Assembly (NCBI GenBank): GCA_037903475.1
Contig: JBAJFG010000002.1
Coordinates: forward strand, 3,162,001 to 3,226,000
DNA length: 64,000 nt
Reading direction: 5' to 3'
From: Ancylostoma caninum
Taxonomy: Eukaryota > Nematoda > Chromadorea > Rhabditida > Ancylostomatidae
The notes beneath the pieces were generated by a model. It did not search any database and was not told the origin of the DNA. It saw only the letters and a list, made by a program, of their open reading frames with translations. A program made the translations under genes and the position numbers. Shown piece by piece: positions 25,096 to 36,342 of the stretch. The stretch's first letter is position 1. Every line of letters starts with the position of its first letter.

Positions 25096-25257
25096 GTGCC
25101 GTAGATCCGCCTCGTCCTCAAGGCGCACCGCCTGAGATCACACGTGGCGTCCTGCTAGCAGCATTCCCGCAGCCAATCGATTGAGTATCGATCGCTAGCA
25201 AGACGCCACGTGTGATCTTGGGCGGTGCGCCTTGAGGACGAGGCGGATCTACGGCAC
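25096..25257. repeat. 162-bp hairpin inverted repeat
   Basis: The arms start GTGCCGTAGATCCGCCTCGT and end with the exact complement ACGAGGCGGATCTACGGCAC. Complementarity runs about 63 bp with two or three mismatches (for example CCTGAG against CCCAAG), leaving a loop of about 36 bases. It ends 7 bp before the TTAA-type element at 25265. Confidence 0.85.
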
Positions 25258-25264
25258 TGAAGTG

Positions 25265-25674
25265 TTAAAGGCAGCACTCACGGAAATTCTCACTACCGCA
25301 GGGAGTCGCTTACCGCGTAGCTGGCCGGCGGACAATCACAACAATAGCTTGAACATAGTGAATAGCCCGCTGCCTGCGAAGATACTGCAGTGGACACATC
25401 TGCGAACCCCGACAAGGGGGCTTCGTGGCGTCAGCTAACGCTGTTGACCGGGCGTGCCCATGTGGTTTAGTGCAGTTGATGAAGTGGAGTGCGTATCATT
25501 TATCAAGGTTTCGTGGCGGGACCTATCAGGGGAAACTTGTCTGCGCCTCGAACTCATCGACAATGACAAACCAGCGTGTTTCACGCTGGTTTGCCATTGT
25601 CGATGAGTTCACCGTATCCAAACACTCGGATATACCGCGAAACGAACAGAGATTTCCGTCAGTGCTGCCTCAAA
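25265..25674 (+). mobile_element. TTAA/GGCAGCAC miniature element, copy 2 (both ends visible)
   Basis: The left end TTAAAGGCAGCACTCACGGA and right end TCCGTCAGTGCTGCCTCAAA are terminal inverted repeats, giving a 410-bp element. Internal phrases (TATCAAGGTTTCGTGGCGGG, then CCTATCAGG) recur at 55890-55925 and, reversed, around 58185-58215. A second, nearly perfect hairpin is embedded at 25551-25609. No transposase was seen, so it is probably non-autonomous. Confidence 0.8.
25551..25609. repeat. 59-bp near-perfect palindrome inside the miniature element
   Basis: AACTCATCGACAATGACAAA with CCAGCGTG is mirrored by CACGCTGG and TTTGCCATTGTCGATGAGTT; only one position is mismatched and the loop is very short. 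Other copies of the family lack this symmetry (58090-58110 is only weakly similar), so it may be a local inverted duplication. Confidence 0.8.
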
Positions 25675-26699
25675 TCTGCACGAAAAAACGCTGGAAAAGC
25701 AGTGCGATCACAGCAGCTTCGGATGACTCAATCGCTCGTGTAGACTGTCAGGGCAGATGACGAAGTCTAGGCTAGCACTGATAGCGATCACATCGACCAA
25801 CTCCCATGGTTTTTGTGAGGCGGATCGGTTCTAATTTGCAACTAAAGAAGCAGGTGCAGGAAAATACAAGGTGACGAAGGCGATGGAACACACAGCAATC
25901 TCTGCTCCAGTTACGCTGCGCCTGCACCTTCACTATGCCTGAGTACTGCCGCTTCCATCAGAGTTCTGTACGATCGGAACGAACCCTGGATCCGTGGGAG
26001 AGAGGTGCTCGGCCTGGAGGGTGAGTGCGTCGAGGGAGCGTGTGTCCGCAGGAGACGCAGGTTTGTGACGCGGCGCGGCCTTGCGACGCGGCTCATTTTC
26101 AACTCGGGAACTCGGTCGCCTCCCGATTTCCACTGTACTGTAAGCGAATTATCCAGGTATGAACCGCTCCTTTCTATGCTAATTCAGTCGCAATGAGTTA
26201 CATGACGTGTAGATCATCGGAAGGTAATCTTTGGACCATTCGAGGCCATCTTTTTGGTCATGTCTCTGCCATTAGCTTGACAGTTCCCTTTCTAGTTTTT
26301 TAGATGTATTCAGGTAGGAGAACAGTCTATAGCTGTTTGAAGATGTCGTTTGAAGGTTGTTCCTTCAATAAGTTCCTTTTTAGTGACCTTCCTGTTCTCC
26401 AGCAGCCTGTTACTGGCAGATAACTCTTCAAACGAATTTGGCTCGCTAAAAGCTTCCCGCCTTCCAGTCAGGGTGGGTAAGTTTCGTTAATAATAGAATG
26501 CGGGACCGCGTATATTAGAGGAGTTTTTATGTAATTTTGTGGAGATTTTCGAGAGAGAATTTAGAGGTTTCGTATTTGCTGCATGTTCAGGATTGTCAGT
26601 GTTGTAAATGCCATGGAAGCCCGTTCATCCTCCACTCCTGCTCCTACAGAATGTGAGTTTCTATTCTTTTTCATAAGGTGTCTGCATGGATTTGCACGG
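25675..26699. other. no recognised feature
   Basis: Between two miniature elements I see no gene. Short open frames on both strands at 25911-26196 overlap in GC-richer DNA without family resemblance. 26590-26660 might be untranslated leader of the zinc-finger gene, but this cannot be shown. Confidence 0.4.
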
Positions 26700-27238
26700 A
26701 ATTATGAAAGGTGACCGTCATAGGATTCGCATTCTTTAGAAATTCTTGCCTGGATCTCACCTAAACGGGGTAGTCGATGCGAAACTTGCACTACTTTTCT
26801 ATTCTAGCACCGTTTTTGTAAGTTTATGGTAGGAATAATGTAGAGGAGTGAAATAACATGCAATCTTTGAAAAAGAAACGAAGTAAAAGCAGCTGTAGCC
26901 TGGCTAACAAAAGTGGTGCTACAGTACAAAGTGGATATGATACTCATTCTTATCAAATTCATTATCCCTTCAGTTACTTACTGAACAATTTTGCAGGATT
27001 TTCTGAGCAGAAAAGCAGGAAATTGCCTGATCAGGCTGCCGCTTTCTTGCTAGAATTGACATTTTCTCATTGTTTCTGACTGTGATCTCACCACATCCAT
27101 CCATACAAAACCGTGAACAGGATAGGGAATTAGTGCGGTTTTTGTGATCATGGTCATCGTCAAGTAACCCCCTTAAGTGTGGTCCAGGCTAGAATTTCTA
27201 ATGAGTACGGATCCGTGACGAGTCATCTTTTATGATTT
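26700..27238. mobile_element. long-terminal-inverted-repeat miniature element, copy 1
   Basis: The left end contains ATTATGAAAGGTGACCG and AGAAATTCTTGCCTGGATCT; the right end, reversed, reads AATCATAAAAGATGACTCG and AGAAATTCTAGCCTGGACC. The whole 540 bp aligns by eye with 31335-31913 (shared phrases GAGTGAAATAA, GTAGTCTGGCTAAC-like, GATCAG(G/A)CTGCC, TATGACCTCACCACATCC-like). It lies just upstream of the zinc-finger gene. Confidence 0.75.
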
Positions 27239-27555
27239 GGTTGGATTTGCGCAGTCTCTATCCTCAGGGACAGCACCCACGGCATCTTTCAAATCTGTGA
27301 GATTTCGAGCGTTCCGAAGCCTGAGCAATAGTTCCAGTGTTTCTATGAAAGTTGCACAGGCATACCTATCAGCATTCCCAAGAACAGATGTATTTGGAAA
27401 CTGCTTTAATTGTGTGCTAGCGTGAAATGAGTGGATGGTTTAGCTCACGATCACCCTTTCCTTGTGATAGTAGTTACGAAGCGATTTTTCTCTTCGGAGC
27501 GATGGCATAATTTGTGTGGTTTTTCAATCAGAAAAAAACAAATGAAAGTGCTAGC

Positions 27556-30500
27556 ATGGATGCTTGTTTAGGTTCTTCTACACTTGGAAATGTAAGCGGC
27601 GAAATGCAGGAGAATCTCGTGAAACCTGACATGAGCGACGGAACCTCATCGACTCGACCTCTGAGTGCTCCAACACCTATTCGTATAATGTCGACGATAA
27701 ACCACACTCGAGAAGCTGCGCAACCACATCGACTTCCACCTGGAGTTCGAGTGGTTCGTGGATCATCCGCTGCTGCTGCTAGCGGGGTGCGTTCTCCCAC
27801 TCACCACGTTCGTACAGTTCTGGGCACTGGTGCATCCCATCCGGGACGTATGGTAAGCTCTGGTTCATCATCGTCCGGAGCAGCTGGAGGCATAAGATCA
27901 GCTCCAATTAGGACAGTAGTTGGTGCCGGACAGGGCATGCGTGTAATGCAGCAAGGTGGTCGTACTTTGATAGCTGTTCCTAGTGGTTCTCGTCTAGCTG
28001 CTACGCTTTCATCAGTGGCTGCACGAGCTGCTCCTGTGGAGCTCACCACAACTGCTAACAATGTCCCAGCCCTTTCCGTTGTAGACGTCAATCGACCAAA
28101 ATCCACCGACAAATTGACTTCTGAAGAGCAGCTTCCTGAGGAATCCAGCAGTGCAGGGCTTCAGGACAATTCTGTGGAGATTCGCGGTGAAAGTGAAGTT
28201 CCGTCAGAAGTTGTGGGAAGTATGGAATGCATTGGTGCCGCGGATGAATCTGCAGCATCAACATCTCGGCAAGAAGATCCAGCTCTGGTGTTGTCTGATA
28301 CAGCGTCTGGTCCAGAAGAGAAAGTGGCTGGAGTTTTGCCAAGCTCTGGAATGGTTACACGAAGGATGGCTCGTGGGAGTAGCTCGACGGCTGGGTTAAT
28401 TCATTCTAACCAAGATGTGGAGACGATGGACATCGCAGCGTGTTCCAGAATGGATTTGCCAGTAGCTCCTCCTCCACGGCGACGAGCTGCAAAAAGACCA
28501 AGTTGGTTGTTTGACTGTTTTTCTAAGCACTTCAACTTGAAATTTTGTTTTAGAGTATTCTCTCTCAACGGGGGAGCTGGTTCGAGCTCAATATATACTT
28601 CCGCCTGATCAATTACCTCGTCGAGTATCTGTTCCTCGTGAAGAAAATCCATTGAGTATAACCGAGCAAGCTCGACTTTCTCGGAGGCCAATAGTTGTAC
28701 ACTCGGTTCGTTACCGCGTTACCTTCTCGAACTCTTGCTGTTCATTTTTTTCCTTCTACAGTTTGGTGTGGGTCTACCGCCTCTTAGGTGAAATAACTAA
28801 CATGTGCGTGCAGAACATAACCTGAGAATTGTATTAGTGTAATACGTTAGTGTAATACTTTCTAGAGCATAAGCTTCCTTCCTCGCGCGACTCGAAATAA
28901 AAGTGGCGTTCTATTTCAGTTTGCTTGTGAAACATGTAAGCATAGGTGGAATAGTAGTGAGGCCGGATCCACAAAAAGTGAAGGTTGGTGAGAAGAATCG
29001 TAGGTGGGTCACTCGGCGCAAGGCGTCGACCGGAAGGGGGGGGGGGTATCTTTGTATGCTGGAGACTTGTGGAATCACGTTTATCATCGGGTAGACGAGG
29101 AAGTACAAGAATGGAAGAGACGCAGACAAGGGCTAATGAGAATGCCCGTTATAGCATTCTCACCAATCGACATTTCGAGCTTCCCAACGAAGATCCATCC
29201 TACACCCAGGTAGCAATCCACTCAGAATCGTAAGCTGAATACTCTGGCACTCTCGCATCCGGAAAAGGTTTTCAGTGAATCCTGAAAAACGCACTCTAAG
29301 TTCAAAAATAGTCCAATTTTGGAGAAAATTTCGGCCTTGGTTTGCAAGCAATCAGGGATATTTGGAGAGTATTGGAAAAAACATATCCTGTTCTATTCTC
29401 TAGGAACCTCGCATCTCAGGAACGTTCAATATTGCGCCCGTGACGATGGGCGGCGCGGACCCTACTTGTGCATGTCTGGATGTTCTCAGAAATTTGGCAC
29501 CAAATTCTAAGCTTCTCTATGCAAACAGTATACTTTTCTTAAACGTCAGCAGATTCTGTTCACGCGTCCACACATTAGAATTCTGCGGTGGAATTCTGGA
29601 TTTTCCTGAAAATAGGCGTTGAAATTTTTTAAAAAAAATTATTTTCTCTCGGGCGATTCTCATTCATGCTTTCGTTACTGCTCGACTCTCCGAACATTTT
29701 TCAGGTGTGCTGTTATTTTATCATCACTAATCAACAGTGTTTCCTCAAGACTCTTACAGTTTTCCAAAAATATTGTTAAAATCGTTAAATATCGTTAAAT
29801 ACATGAATGTTTAGGACGACTATTTTTCACTCAGGCTTCCACCTATGCTGCCAACTCTGAGTATTTTCCAGTAGTGCTTTCTTTTTTCCTCTGTCGTAGA
29901 TAAGCGTGATTCCATGAGTCTACAGCATAGAAATATAACCCCCCCCCCCGTTCTTCCTCAAGACTCCTGCAGTTTTCCGAGAGTAAGGCTATTAAAATCT
30001 CAAAAAAAAAATCTCCTCCTCATTGAAGTCTTTATGGAAAACCGGCAATGGGAACACTTATTACATATGTCCTTTCTCTATAACAACTATAATAAATCAA
30101 ATCTTCATCCTATGGCGGAAAAGGCTCTGCGCCCCCCCCCCCCTTCTCAACCCAACCTCACCCCGCACCAAAAGTTATGGTTCCTCTTAGGGTCGACCAA
30201 AGTGAAGGTTGGGTGAGACTCATTCTCAGGGTATTCCACCTATGCGCGCAAGGACCTAGGTCGAGAGGGATTTTTTAATCATCGTACAAATGTTTCATTT
30301 CAATTTTGCTCTTGGACAAGGCTTTTGTACATAAATTTTCGCGATACTGTTGTTATTTGTAATGCTGATCAATTGAGCAATTGTTTTATAGTCCGGAGTT
30401 GAGTTTCCCATACCTCTGTCGTTAGAAGCACATCCAATGAAACTTGATGACATAGCTCCGGAAAACCCACGTGAAGACATATTGCGAGGTAGTTTTCTTT

Positions 30501-33500
30501 CTTTTTTTTTGTATTTGCAAGCTTGTTATTGAAGAGTGCATAGTAAGAGATGCACAAAAAATATATTTAATTAGATGATGATGGTGTGCCCTACTGCTAT
30601 CTCTGCCACTCTGTTCTGAAAACTTGGCAAGGCTATGAGTATCACATTATGGCCGTACATCTGAAGTGCGCTTTTTTGTTGTTGTTATGGTTTCATGATT
30701 TTAACGCGATTCTCAAGGTACCGTCCGTATCGATGTATGTATTGCATGAAGGAATATTTTTATACGGAGGAAGAAGGCCTAAGTCACGTGAGATCTCAAC
30801 ATCATGGCAAGACTGTAACGGTTAGTTGATACATTCGTAGCTCTTTCTATCTTTTGCTTCTTTTCTGTTAACATATTTACTTTACGAATGAATTTCTCAT
30901 AGGAAATCATGTCTTCTCGCTTAGCTCATAATCGGTTGCTGATTTAAGGACACTTTGCAGATTGATGGATTTTCATTGGCGCTCTTTTCAGTTGTTGCGA
31001 GAGTATCACGATGAGAAGGAAAAACAGCTGGAAGATGCTTTTTGTGCCCTCTTCATGGCTGTGCGTGAAGGAGTTAGTGCTCTACACAGCTTCCTATCCC
31101 TTTCATTTCCTTTCATTCTAGCATACCTTTCTAGCCAAATTTCACCGCGGAGCGAGCGGCAGCAATTGAGAAGGCGGCTTTCATGCATCTGCAGAAGTTC
31201 AAGCGAATGCGTATGAAAGTCCCAGAGTTTGCTACAAGAGCTAAGTAGGTTTCTTTTTCAATATTTAAAGGGTTTATTTTGTTTGTGTATTGGAACTGTT
31301 TCTTTATCTTATCACACCAACTTGATTAGTTCACTTAACGACAGAATTATAAAAAGTGATTCGGGATCGGACTCCCATTCTTCAGAAATTCTAGCCTAGA
31401 CCTCTCTTTCGGGGGTTATTCGATGCCCTGATCACGAAAGTAAAACACGCACTTATTTTCTACCCTAGCGCCGTTTTCGTAAGTTTGCGCGGGGAATAAT
31501 GTAGGAGAGTGAAATAAAATGCAATGTTCGACAAAAAGATCGAAGTAATGACAGTGCCAGATGCTGTAGTCTGGCTAACGTACGTGGTGTTACAGTACAA
31601 AGTGGCTGCGACTCTCATATTTATGACATTCATTAACCCTTTCATCAATTAGTGAGGAAATTTCGGGGATTTTCGGAGCAGAAATGCGGGAAAGCGCCTG
31701 ATCAGACTGCCATTTCCTTGCCACGCTTGACATTTTTTCTTTGTTTCTTACTATGACCTCACCACATCCTTACAGAACGTGAATAGGATAGGAAATAAGT
31801 GCGATTTTCGTGATCAGCGAATCGAATAACCCCCTAAAGTGAGGTCCAGGCTAGAAGTTCTGAAAAAAATGCGGGTCTGATCCTGATTCACCTTTTATAA
31901 TTCTGTCACTTAACGTAATCAGATTTCGTGAGCTAAACATAAGTTTAAATCTAGGGCCGTGCGCGATTTTGCTTCACAGACGTTCTCCACGATGTCGTCT
32001 CCTCATACATTGATTCCTTCAATGAAGTATATGACACAGCCGCGACATCAGTATGAACATTTGCAACATCACCTGGAGCCTCTGCAACATCCTCAGATTT
32101 CGATGCCAATGAAAGTGATGGAAGTTGAGCATCCTGAAGGCCAGCAGAGATTTGTATGTTCATTTCGTGTTTTTTTTTTCGGCTATCTAAATCTGAGATA
32201 GCCTTTTTCTTTGCTTACAGTTGCATAGATTTAGGTGTAAACTTGTAAATCCCACCTAACCGGGGGAGTGAGTGATGTCTAGTGGTTTTTCTGAGCGTGC
32301 TCTGCTTAAAGATGGATTGACGATGCGTGTGTCTAGAGATAGAGAAATGAGGTTGAGATTTATTAAGCCAAAAACTTTAACAGTCGATTGCGTGAAGAAG
32401 GAGAGACAATTCAACACGATATTATGGGAGCGTGGCATTGCTCGCTGCCAGGTGCATATCTCCGGGGTACAGAGCATGCCCGCGCCAGATTTATCTAGGG
32501 CAAAGGCGCGTGTGGCTAGTGTGACCTCGATCAAAGAGCAAGATATGGATCAGAAGTCAGAAATCAATGCTTCAGTAGCTTAGTATGGTTCATTTATAAA
32601 CGCTCTTGCAGGTTCGAATGAGCAACGGTGAACTGGCTGAGCTTAATGATCGATATGTGATTGAAGGAGTGAGTCCAAATGTTTTTTCTTATCTTTATTG
32701 ATAGTATTTTTGGCTTTCTCAGTAGAACCTATATAGGCAGCTTTTACATGAAAGTGCCTCCAATGGCAAATGTTTTCAAATCTGATAACGAATTTCTTAA
32801 CACAGACCAAAATATTGACGAAATTGTGCATGTATTCGTAGCCATCGTGGTTTTTCTCGGTTATGCGTACGTGAATCCTAGCCTTTGATGTTCTTTTAGT
32901 TGTGGCAATAAGTGTATGTTGATGTGTTCGGTCTATTCAATCTATAGTGAAATAGATTGCATGTCGCACCAGTGAAACACGAGTAAATGCCCATCGCTTC
33001 CCCTCAGAAGGTAACCAAAAATTGAATGGGGTTTGGTAATTTTGCCATGCTTTTTTATTCTTTGGACTTAGTATTTTGTAGCCTAAAAGATGGTAGGCAG
33101 TGGCACCAACTCCGGTGAATATGCTGCAGATGTTTCAGTCTTCTCGAAGTTATCTTTCCGAAGGTTGGACTGTCAGTCGGTCTAACAACCAGTTTGAAGG
33201 AGTCGAATCCGCCCATGTTTGGGTTTCTTGTTGGATGACCTAATTTGAATTTTGCGGTCATATAGCGTAGACATAATGTGCAACAATCTGAAGCTTTTAG
33301 CCGTAGAGACCAGGGGCGATTTTCTCACACCTTCGCCACTACTCCCCTGTCGGTGTCCATAACTTGAGAGTAAAGAAAAACGCCATTTTGCCTTCGAATG
33401 GAAAGTTTTTATATACTTGCTGAACACGATCGTAATATTGGGGACCTTCGTCTGTGTAGGATTCTGACAGATACATGACAGATACACCATCTCTTAGTCG

Positions 33501-34211
33501 TATCCAATTATGCATCAGAGGGGGGGGGGGTATGTACATGCGTTATTCGCATGAAATGTCATTGTTGCACAGAATATAGTTTTTATTTTTGTTCCTAGCA
33601 ATGGTCATACAAAGCTGGGTAATGTTAGAAAAGGGATGCATTTGTGTTTTGCATGTGGAAAAACTTCTACTGAACAGTTCCTGCATAAGAAAGTTTGTCT
33701 TCTTTGGCGGGAATATGTTTCACCAGAGAGTCGTGATGAGCGCTTCACTTCATTTCCTTCCATATCGTGTCACAACCTTTGTGACCGACGAGGGGAAATC
33801 GAAGTGCGGTCAAGCCCATGACCCGAGCTAACAAGGAAAGGATAGAAAGTCATAGAGCTATGGAGCGTCGCAGGACTTCTTGACTGTTGTTATACATGTG
33901 CTGTATTCATGTTCTTATGGCTAATCGAGGTGTCGAGTTAGTTATAATCCTTTCTTTCTTTGTTTCCGCATCTTTACCTTTAGTGTCATAGAAACCATAC
34001 CTACAACTTCCCTGTTGTTTTTTTTTGTTCTCGTAATTATTGTAAGGTTCACACTTTGAAGGAAGAGGAAGACCCAGTGGGAGAGTACATTGAAGTGGAC
34101 TATGTCGATGAAATAATTGAGGAAGAGGTCGGACCAGGAAGAGAGGATCAAGAGGTGGTAGACCACTTATCTCATGCCAACGCTCGTCATGGAATCGAAC
34201 ATGGTTACTAA
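27556..34211 (+). CDS. C2H2 zinc-finger protein, about 800 residues, about 14 exons
   Basis: I do not recognise a named orthologue. Exons: 27556-28501, 28554-28705, 28762-28787 (26 nt), 28920-29003, 29095-29209, 30392-30488, 30575-30665, 30718-30820, 30992-31060, 31135-31244, 31955-32153, 32612-32668, about 33602-33803, 34047-34211; phases agree except at the junction into the thirteenth exon. The first 315 residues are low-complexity (Ser, Ala, Gly, Arg, Pro), ending RRRAAKRP. The fingers are CYLCHSVLKTWQGYEYHIMA then VH (C-x2-C-x12-H-x4-H) and CMYCMKEYFY...HVRSQH. Then come a charged helix (YHDEKEKQLEDAF), a His/Gln stretch (HLQHHLEPLQHPQ), a possible CCHC knuckle CFACGKTSTEQFLHKKVC and an acidic tail (VDYVDEIIEEE). 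A TTTTCAATCAG acceptor 25 bases before the ATG may take a spliced leader. Likely nuclear; function unknown. Confidence 0.85.
31335..31913. mobile_element. TTAA-bounded long-inverted-repeat element, copy 2
   Basis: TTAACGACAGAATTATAAAA at the left mirrors TTTTATAATTCTGTCACTTAA at the right (last 20 of 21 quoted by sense), and the arms continue through GATTCGGGATCGGACTCCC and AGAAATTCTAGCCTAGACCT for about 95 bp. It interrupts an intron of the zinc-finger gene. It is the better preserved partner of the copy at 26700-27238, with TTAA at both outer edges. Confidence 0.8.
32275..32583 (+). CDS. intronic sense ORF, 102 codons, unknown
   Basis: A clean ATG-to-TAG frame lies within the zinc-finger gene's intron between the exons ending 32153 and starting 32612. 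It encodes a basic, non-repetitive protein (SGFSERALLKDGLTMRVSR at the start, then FIKPKTLTVDC and PAPDLSRAKARVASVTSIKE). A stop lies just upstream in frame, so it is not a simple exon extension. It could be an alternative exon, a retrogene or chance. No family recognised. Confidence 0.35.
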   Translation: MSSGFSERALLKDGLTMRVSRDREMRLRFIKPKTLTVDCVKKERQFNTILWERGIARCQVHISGVQSMPAPDLSRAKARVASVTSIKEQDMDQKSEINASVA

Positions 34212-35061
34212 TTCCACTTTTACTTATTTTTCTCCCTTTCTTCCGCTCGTTTTGAAACTTTGGTTGTTCGACTCTTTTAAAATTTTTAGTCGTTGTTTCT
34301 GCTTTCTCTATTGCCCTTTCAAAAGTTTTTTCTATTAATTTTGTATAGTCTAGGTTGAATGCGTTAGATTGAGTTCTGATTTAAGTTGTATATATTCGAT
34401 ACGGTTAATGATGTACTATGATTCCTAATTGGCCTTCCTCCGTGAATCTGCTACAATTTTTCACATTTTCGTATGAGTAAAGTACACGATTTCACTACAG
34501 TGTTTTTTTTTTGCTTCACGCGGTTTATTTTGCTATTTGTCTATGTTGTCACTGCGTCGTTGTAAGTGTAGAAAATCGAAAGTAATATCCTTAGAAAATC
34601 GAAAGTAATATCCTATCTCGTTTAGAAGACACGTCCTTGTTGAACTATTTATGAAAATTTGTTGGGATGATCTGCGTTGGATGGTTATAAAACACAAGTG
34701 CAATGTGTTTGATGTCAGACGTAGCATGGAGAGGAATTAGCGTTTGTTCGGAAATGAGTAGGTTTTTCGCCTGTGTCCGCCTATAATCTGGATATTATGG
34801 CGCTTATGAACTCTATAAACAAGAGCAAGGTTATTTCTACACGTGTATCTTGTGAATTAAAAACTACTAAAAAAGGAAGGGGAGCTCACGCAGATTTTCA
34901 ACCTGCTTTGTGAGATGGTTTCTTTTTTAATTTCTTGGCTATTCGACTGCCCGGCGAAAGGAGGTTGGCTTCTGAAATTGTGAGTTACCATGGATAGGTT
35001 TTCGTTGTCATTATGAACTCGGGAAGCCTCTCTCCCTGTTCGTTTCATTGCAGGCCGTAGT
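34212..35061. other. 3' flank of the zinc-finger gene; nothing recognised
   Basis: T-rich sequence after the stop, presumably 3' UTR and intergenic. A 22-base phrase (GAAAATCGAAAGTAATATCC region, about 34568-34612) is duplicated in tandem. No coding signal. Confidence 0.5.
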
Positions 35062-35661
35062 TAAGGACGTGAAGTTCCACCTTGGGCCAATCTTGGCGTT
35101 GAAGTCGCCAACGATGACCTTATGAAATGTATACTCTTCTCTGTAGAACTTCCCTTAAGTCCACATAGAAGGCCTCGATCTCGTCTTCGTTGTCGCTGGA
35201 TGGTGGAGCGTAAGCAATGAAGATTGTCAAGGCCGGCATTGATCCCCGTCATCTCAGTCGCAAACGTCCGATTCAAGTTGTTAGCTGTTGGAACGAGTCC
35301 TTTTTGTGAGCAAGTTCATGCTGACGAGAGCACCGACTCAACAAATCCCTCTACTATCGCAGGTTCCATGAAACAGTTCACCAGTGTCAAGGAGGTATTC
35401 AGCGTTTTTGTCTTCTCGCCTCGGTCAGCTTTCAGCTCATGAATGGTGGCACCTGATCTTCCTGTCCTGCACCATCAGAGCCTCGATAGAAGCCTCCGAT
35501 GTAAGCGTGCGTTGAAGGTACAGATCGCCCCTTCTCGGTTTGGGTAGCCTAGATAACCTCTCGGACCACGTCCTCACTGATTCTCCTTTATCAGTGACTC
35601 CTTCAAGATCAAGGGAACACTCTTTATTACCACTCTGTTGCGCTTCCGAAAAATAACCCAC
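35062..35661 (-). mobile_element. RTE-type non-LTR retrotransposon, endonuclease fragment (broken)
   Basis: Minus-strand frames in order give LYLQRTLTSEASIEALMVQD (the start of an RTE apurinic endonuclease), then, in a shifted frame, a block corresponding to APPSSDNEDEIEAFYVDLRE (translated across a stop) and VIVGDFNAKIGP, the catalytic GDFN motif. Stops and shifts make it non-functional. It faces the opposite way from the reverse-transcriptase fragment at 36343, so the two are separate insertions or an inverted remnant. Confidence 0.75.
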
Positions 35662-36342
35662 AGGGAATAGCTCGCTGGGCTGTATTCCACGTGGGGGCTG
35701 GGATAGGATTTCACCGAAGAGTTAGTTGAGCTTCCCGGGAGTGGACGTAGACGAACCGCCTGCCGTGACTAGTAGTTGTGGGTGATTCCATGCAACCGAC
35801 GCATTGTGTATAATCACTCGAGATGATTCAGGTTAAGACTGATGTTGGGATACTCCATTTGATGAGGGTCTATTTGGATATCTAAGAAGTCTAATCAGGG
35901 AAGGATACTAGCGGGGTCCGACAACTCGTAATGAAGTGTATAATGCAAATGCAAATGTAGTTTTCGATGCTGATCTCGAATCCGTTTTCCTTATCTGCTG
36001 CGGAGCTCTCTGTAAAGTGTTACGTGGCATGATTTCAGCTTGTTCAGAGCTGCCAAAATTTCGCTCCCTGGCTATATTCTGCTAAAAGATCGTGTGAACT
36101 TATCTGGATCTATAACAGTTTTAGAAGCATTGACCAGTTGCAATTAGTTGACAAGTTTGAGATGGTTTTTGCGCACATTTTCAGCGGAAGATAACTCGAA
36201 AGTTGGATTTTGCCGGCCGAGACTAGCCGATATTATGCCACGTACTCCGACATTCGAGCAGCTCTAGTCTCGGCCAGTATCGGCTCTTCTCGGAGGTCAT
36301 TTCTTGGAGAGCTGCAGAGGTGACTTTACTTGAACAGGAGTA
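35662..36342. other. no recognised feature
   Basis: No gene seen. Around 36215-36285 the phrase GGCCGAGACTAGCCGATA is followed by a partly complementary TAGTCTCGGCCAGTATCGGC, a small imperfect hairpin. Confidence 0.4.

Noticed and set aside
24750..25438. Two proteins on opposite strands starting with the same MRTRRIYGT residues
   Set aside because: The shared start is the two arms of the hairpin at 25096-25257, not related genes.
28982..29094. Continuous coding through the 11-G run in the zinc-finger gene
   Set aside because: The frame before and after the run differ; a GT/AG intron from 29004 to 29094 containing the G run restores phase on both sides.
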